Shown here one piece after another: positions 62,191 to 64,000 of a stretch of 64,000 nt of DNA. Where the stretch lies: positions 17,673,019 to 17,737,018 of the forward strand of contig NC_064539.1 of NCBI RefSeq assembly GCF_023856365.1, given 5' to 3'. Position 1 is the first letter of the stretch. Each line of letters starts with the position of its first letter. A program made the translations under genes and the position numbers. The notes beneath the pieces were generated by a model. That model was not told the DNA's origin. It searched no databases and was given only the letters and a program-made list of their open reading frames with translations. The stretch comes from Brienomyrus brachyistius (lineage: Eukaryota > Chordata > Actinopteri > Osteoglossiformes > Mormyridae).

Positions 62191-64000
62191 GTCCTTAAAC
62201 TGAGCTCATCCTATTTTTCCTAACTTTACAGGGAGCGCATGCACCGACACCGACACCAAAACTGTCGGGCCTTGAATTTCACACCTGTGGTTTAAACCCT
62301 CAGCCAAAGTACTCCAAACTATGTTCGACTACTGCAGTTTCTCATTTGCAAATACTGTGTGACCCTCAGGGCTATTATCAATATAGCCATATTCTAGTAG
62401 AGAATTGTGTTATACTGTATGAAATATATTTTCGTAAGCTATGAATGCTTAATTAAACACGACTTTTTTTTTTTTTTTTTTTTTTTTTAAGAAAAATAGT
62501 TCTTTTTCCAAACAGCGGGATATCCAGACTCCGCTCATTTGCCTTCTTGATGAATTACAGCAGCCAACTGAAGATGTAAGTGCTTACACAGCAAAACCAC
62601 GTTTCTGTTCTGTTTGAATTTTATACCAATTACTTAGAAACCATAAAAAATGTATGCGTTTTTTTATGTGTGAGGAAATCTTGATTTAGTGTGATGTTCT
62701 TGGAAGAGGACTGTGAATGTCTTCGTTTCTTGAAAGTAACCACATTGTAATTACTACATACGCAGCATAACATGCATAGCATAATATGATCAGTATTATT
62801 ACAGGCGCCAGGTTTTGAGTTGAAATTTGTCACCAAATGTGACTTCTTGCATTTTACAAATTGGGTGACATTCACAGCCCAATGACGGTATGTTGTGCAA
62901 AATCTTAAGTGGCATTTACAATACCGATGTGTAAGAGATTTTAGCAGTGCTCAAATTCAGAATATACGTTTCCAAGAAACGTGCATGTAAATAATTTCCC
63001 TTTAAATTTATATTTTGGCTTCAGACGTTTTGATATATGTGATTTTGAATAGGATACATTCCGTAATTTTAAACTTGCCTGTGTGCTATGGCCAACGTAA
63101 GGCCTGTTCGTAAAAATTGCATCAGTACAGACAATTAAAAATATGAAATTCTCTCTATGTTTAGAGAGAAAAAACTTGATATTCTATACTCTGTGACAGT
63201 AATCTTTTGTATGAGAAGCAGATTGTATGTACCTCTGAACTTAAACTCTAAGGACAATCATGGGCAAGCAATACAAATGGTTAAATATCACACCACAAGT
63301 AAAAGTATGTTTAAAGCTTCATTTGTTTGCACCTTACGTCTTTTTGTTTGGTTTTTGTTTTTGTTTGTTTTTTACTGAAGTCCACAGATTGAACTTGTGA
63401 AGTTGATTTTCTTTCCATATGTCTGTAAACAAAAACAAAAGCAACATTCAACAAAATTCCAACGATGTTGCATACATGCATCAATGTGTCGCCTAAAGGT
63501 GTATCACACAAACACTATAATGGTCTGCATTCATCTGATAATAGGTATTGTGGACATTTCATTTGCAGCTGCAGCGGTCAAACTGCTGCCTGAATCAAAC
63601 GGTAAGTAAAAGTGATGCTATTTCAGTGCCCCCTGCACTGGCAAATAAATGATTAACTAAAGGTTTGAAAGAGCCCCTGTAGGGAGGAGTTAAAGTGAGC
63701 AGTCAGACTATCATTCTGGGGGTCAGTTGTAGCCAGTGACAATAGAGCAAACACATGTGATATTTCAGTCCTGTCGCTTCTCTGATGTTTGTAGGTTCTG
63801 CAAATTTCCCCCCAAAACTGTCATGTAAACTAAATATATTATTCTCGAGGTGAGTTTTGTCTTACTATGAAAACGGTCCATTCACTGTGTATTTGCACCT
63901 TAATATACCTTTATATAGATGGGGAAAATGTATCTTTTTGTTTGTATTTACAGCCCCTAGATTGAAAACATTATTTAAAAATTTATATGAGAAAAATGTA
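62191..64000. other. right-hand end of window
   Basis: AT-rich, with a 26-nt poly(T) run at about 62464-62489 and no clear gene. Two segments with good splice-site context on the + strand (62516-62575 and 63569-63601) are listed as findings. Neither has a recognisable product. Confidence 0.55.

Overview
The window is vertebrate nuclear DNA, most likely from a ray-finned (teleost) fish. Genes are split into small exons with GT-AG introns and metazoan poly(A) signals. The non-coding DNA is full of fish-type repeats: tRNA-derived SINEs with A and B boxes, Tc1/mariner and hAT-like remnants, palindromic MITEs, GT/CA microsatellites and long poly(G) tracts. There are no bacterial operons, CRISPR arrays or phage genes, and most long open frames are chance or repeat-derived.

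Region 1 (1-27,325, + strand) is the 3' bulk of sh2d3c (SHEP1/Chat/NSP3 family adaptor). Positions 1-27 look like the end of an alternative first exon. A 15.9-kb intron follows, then nine exons (15,975-25,310) that keep frame throughout and give 659 residues: an SH2 domain, a Ser/Pro-rich linker and a C-terminal CDC25-like, Cas-binding domain. The 3'UTR is about 2 kb and ends near an AATAAA at 27,297. The introns hold a Tc1-type transposase pseudogene, a 334-bp Tc1-type MITE, palindromic MITEs, minisatellites and a long GT tract.

Region 2 (27.3-37.1 kb) has no recognisable gene. It contains a 30-bp minisatellite that arose inside a retroelement tail, a foldback MITE and SINE fragments.

Region 3 (37,080-51,365, + strand) is a complete urm1 gene: five exons encoding exactly 101 residues ending in Gly-Gly, the ubiquitin-related modifier used as sulfur carrier in tRNA wobble-uridine thiolation. 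A compact TATA-less promoter with ETS-type and TCTCGCG-type motifs precedes it. Introns 1 and 2 hold MITEs, a BED-finger hAT-like remnant, a 65-bp minisatellite and a young SINE with target-site duplications inserted in an older DNA transposon.

Region 4 (51.4-64 kb) is AT-rich and has one clear gene, mir-219-2 on the minus strand at about 54.9 kb, convergent with urm1 as in the human URM1-MIR219A2 arrangement. Beyond it lie a tRNA-derived SINE, a 1.6-kb inverted-repeat structure (60.5-62.2 kb) and two weakly supported exon-like segments. The three genes act in unrelated processes (adhesion/chemokine adaptor signalling, tRNA thiolation, oligodendrocyte microRNA control); their link is positional, matching parts of human 9q34.11.
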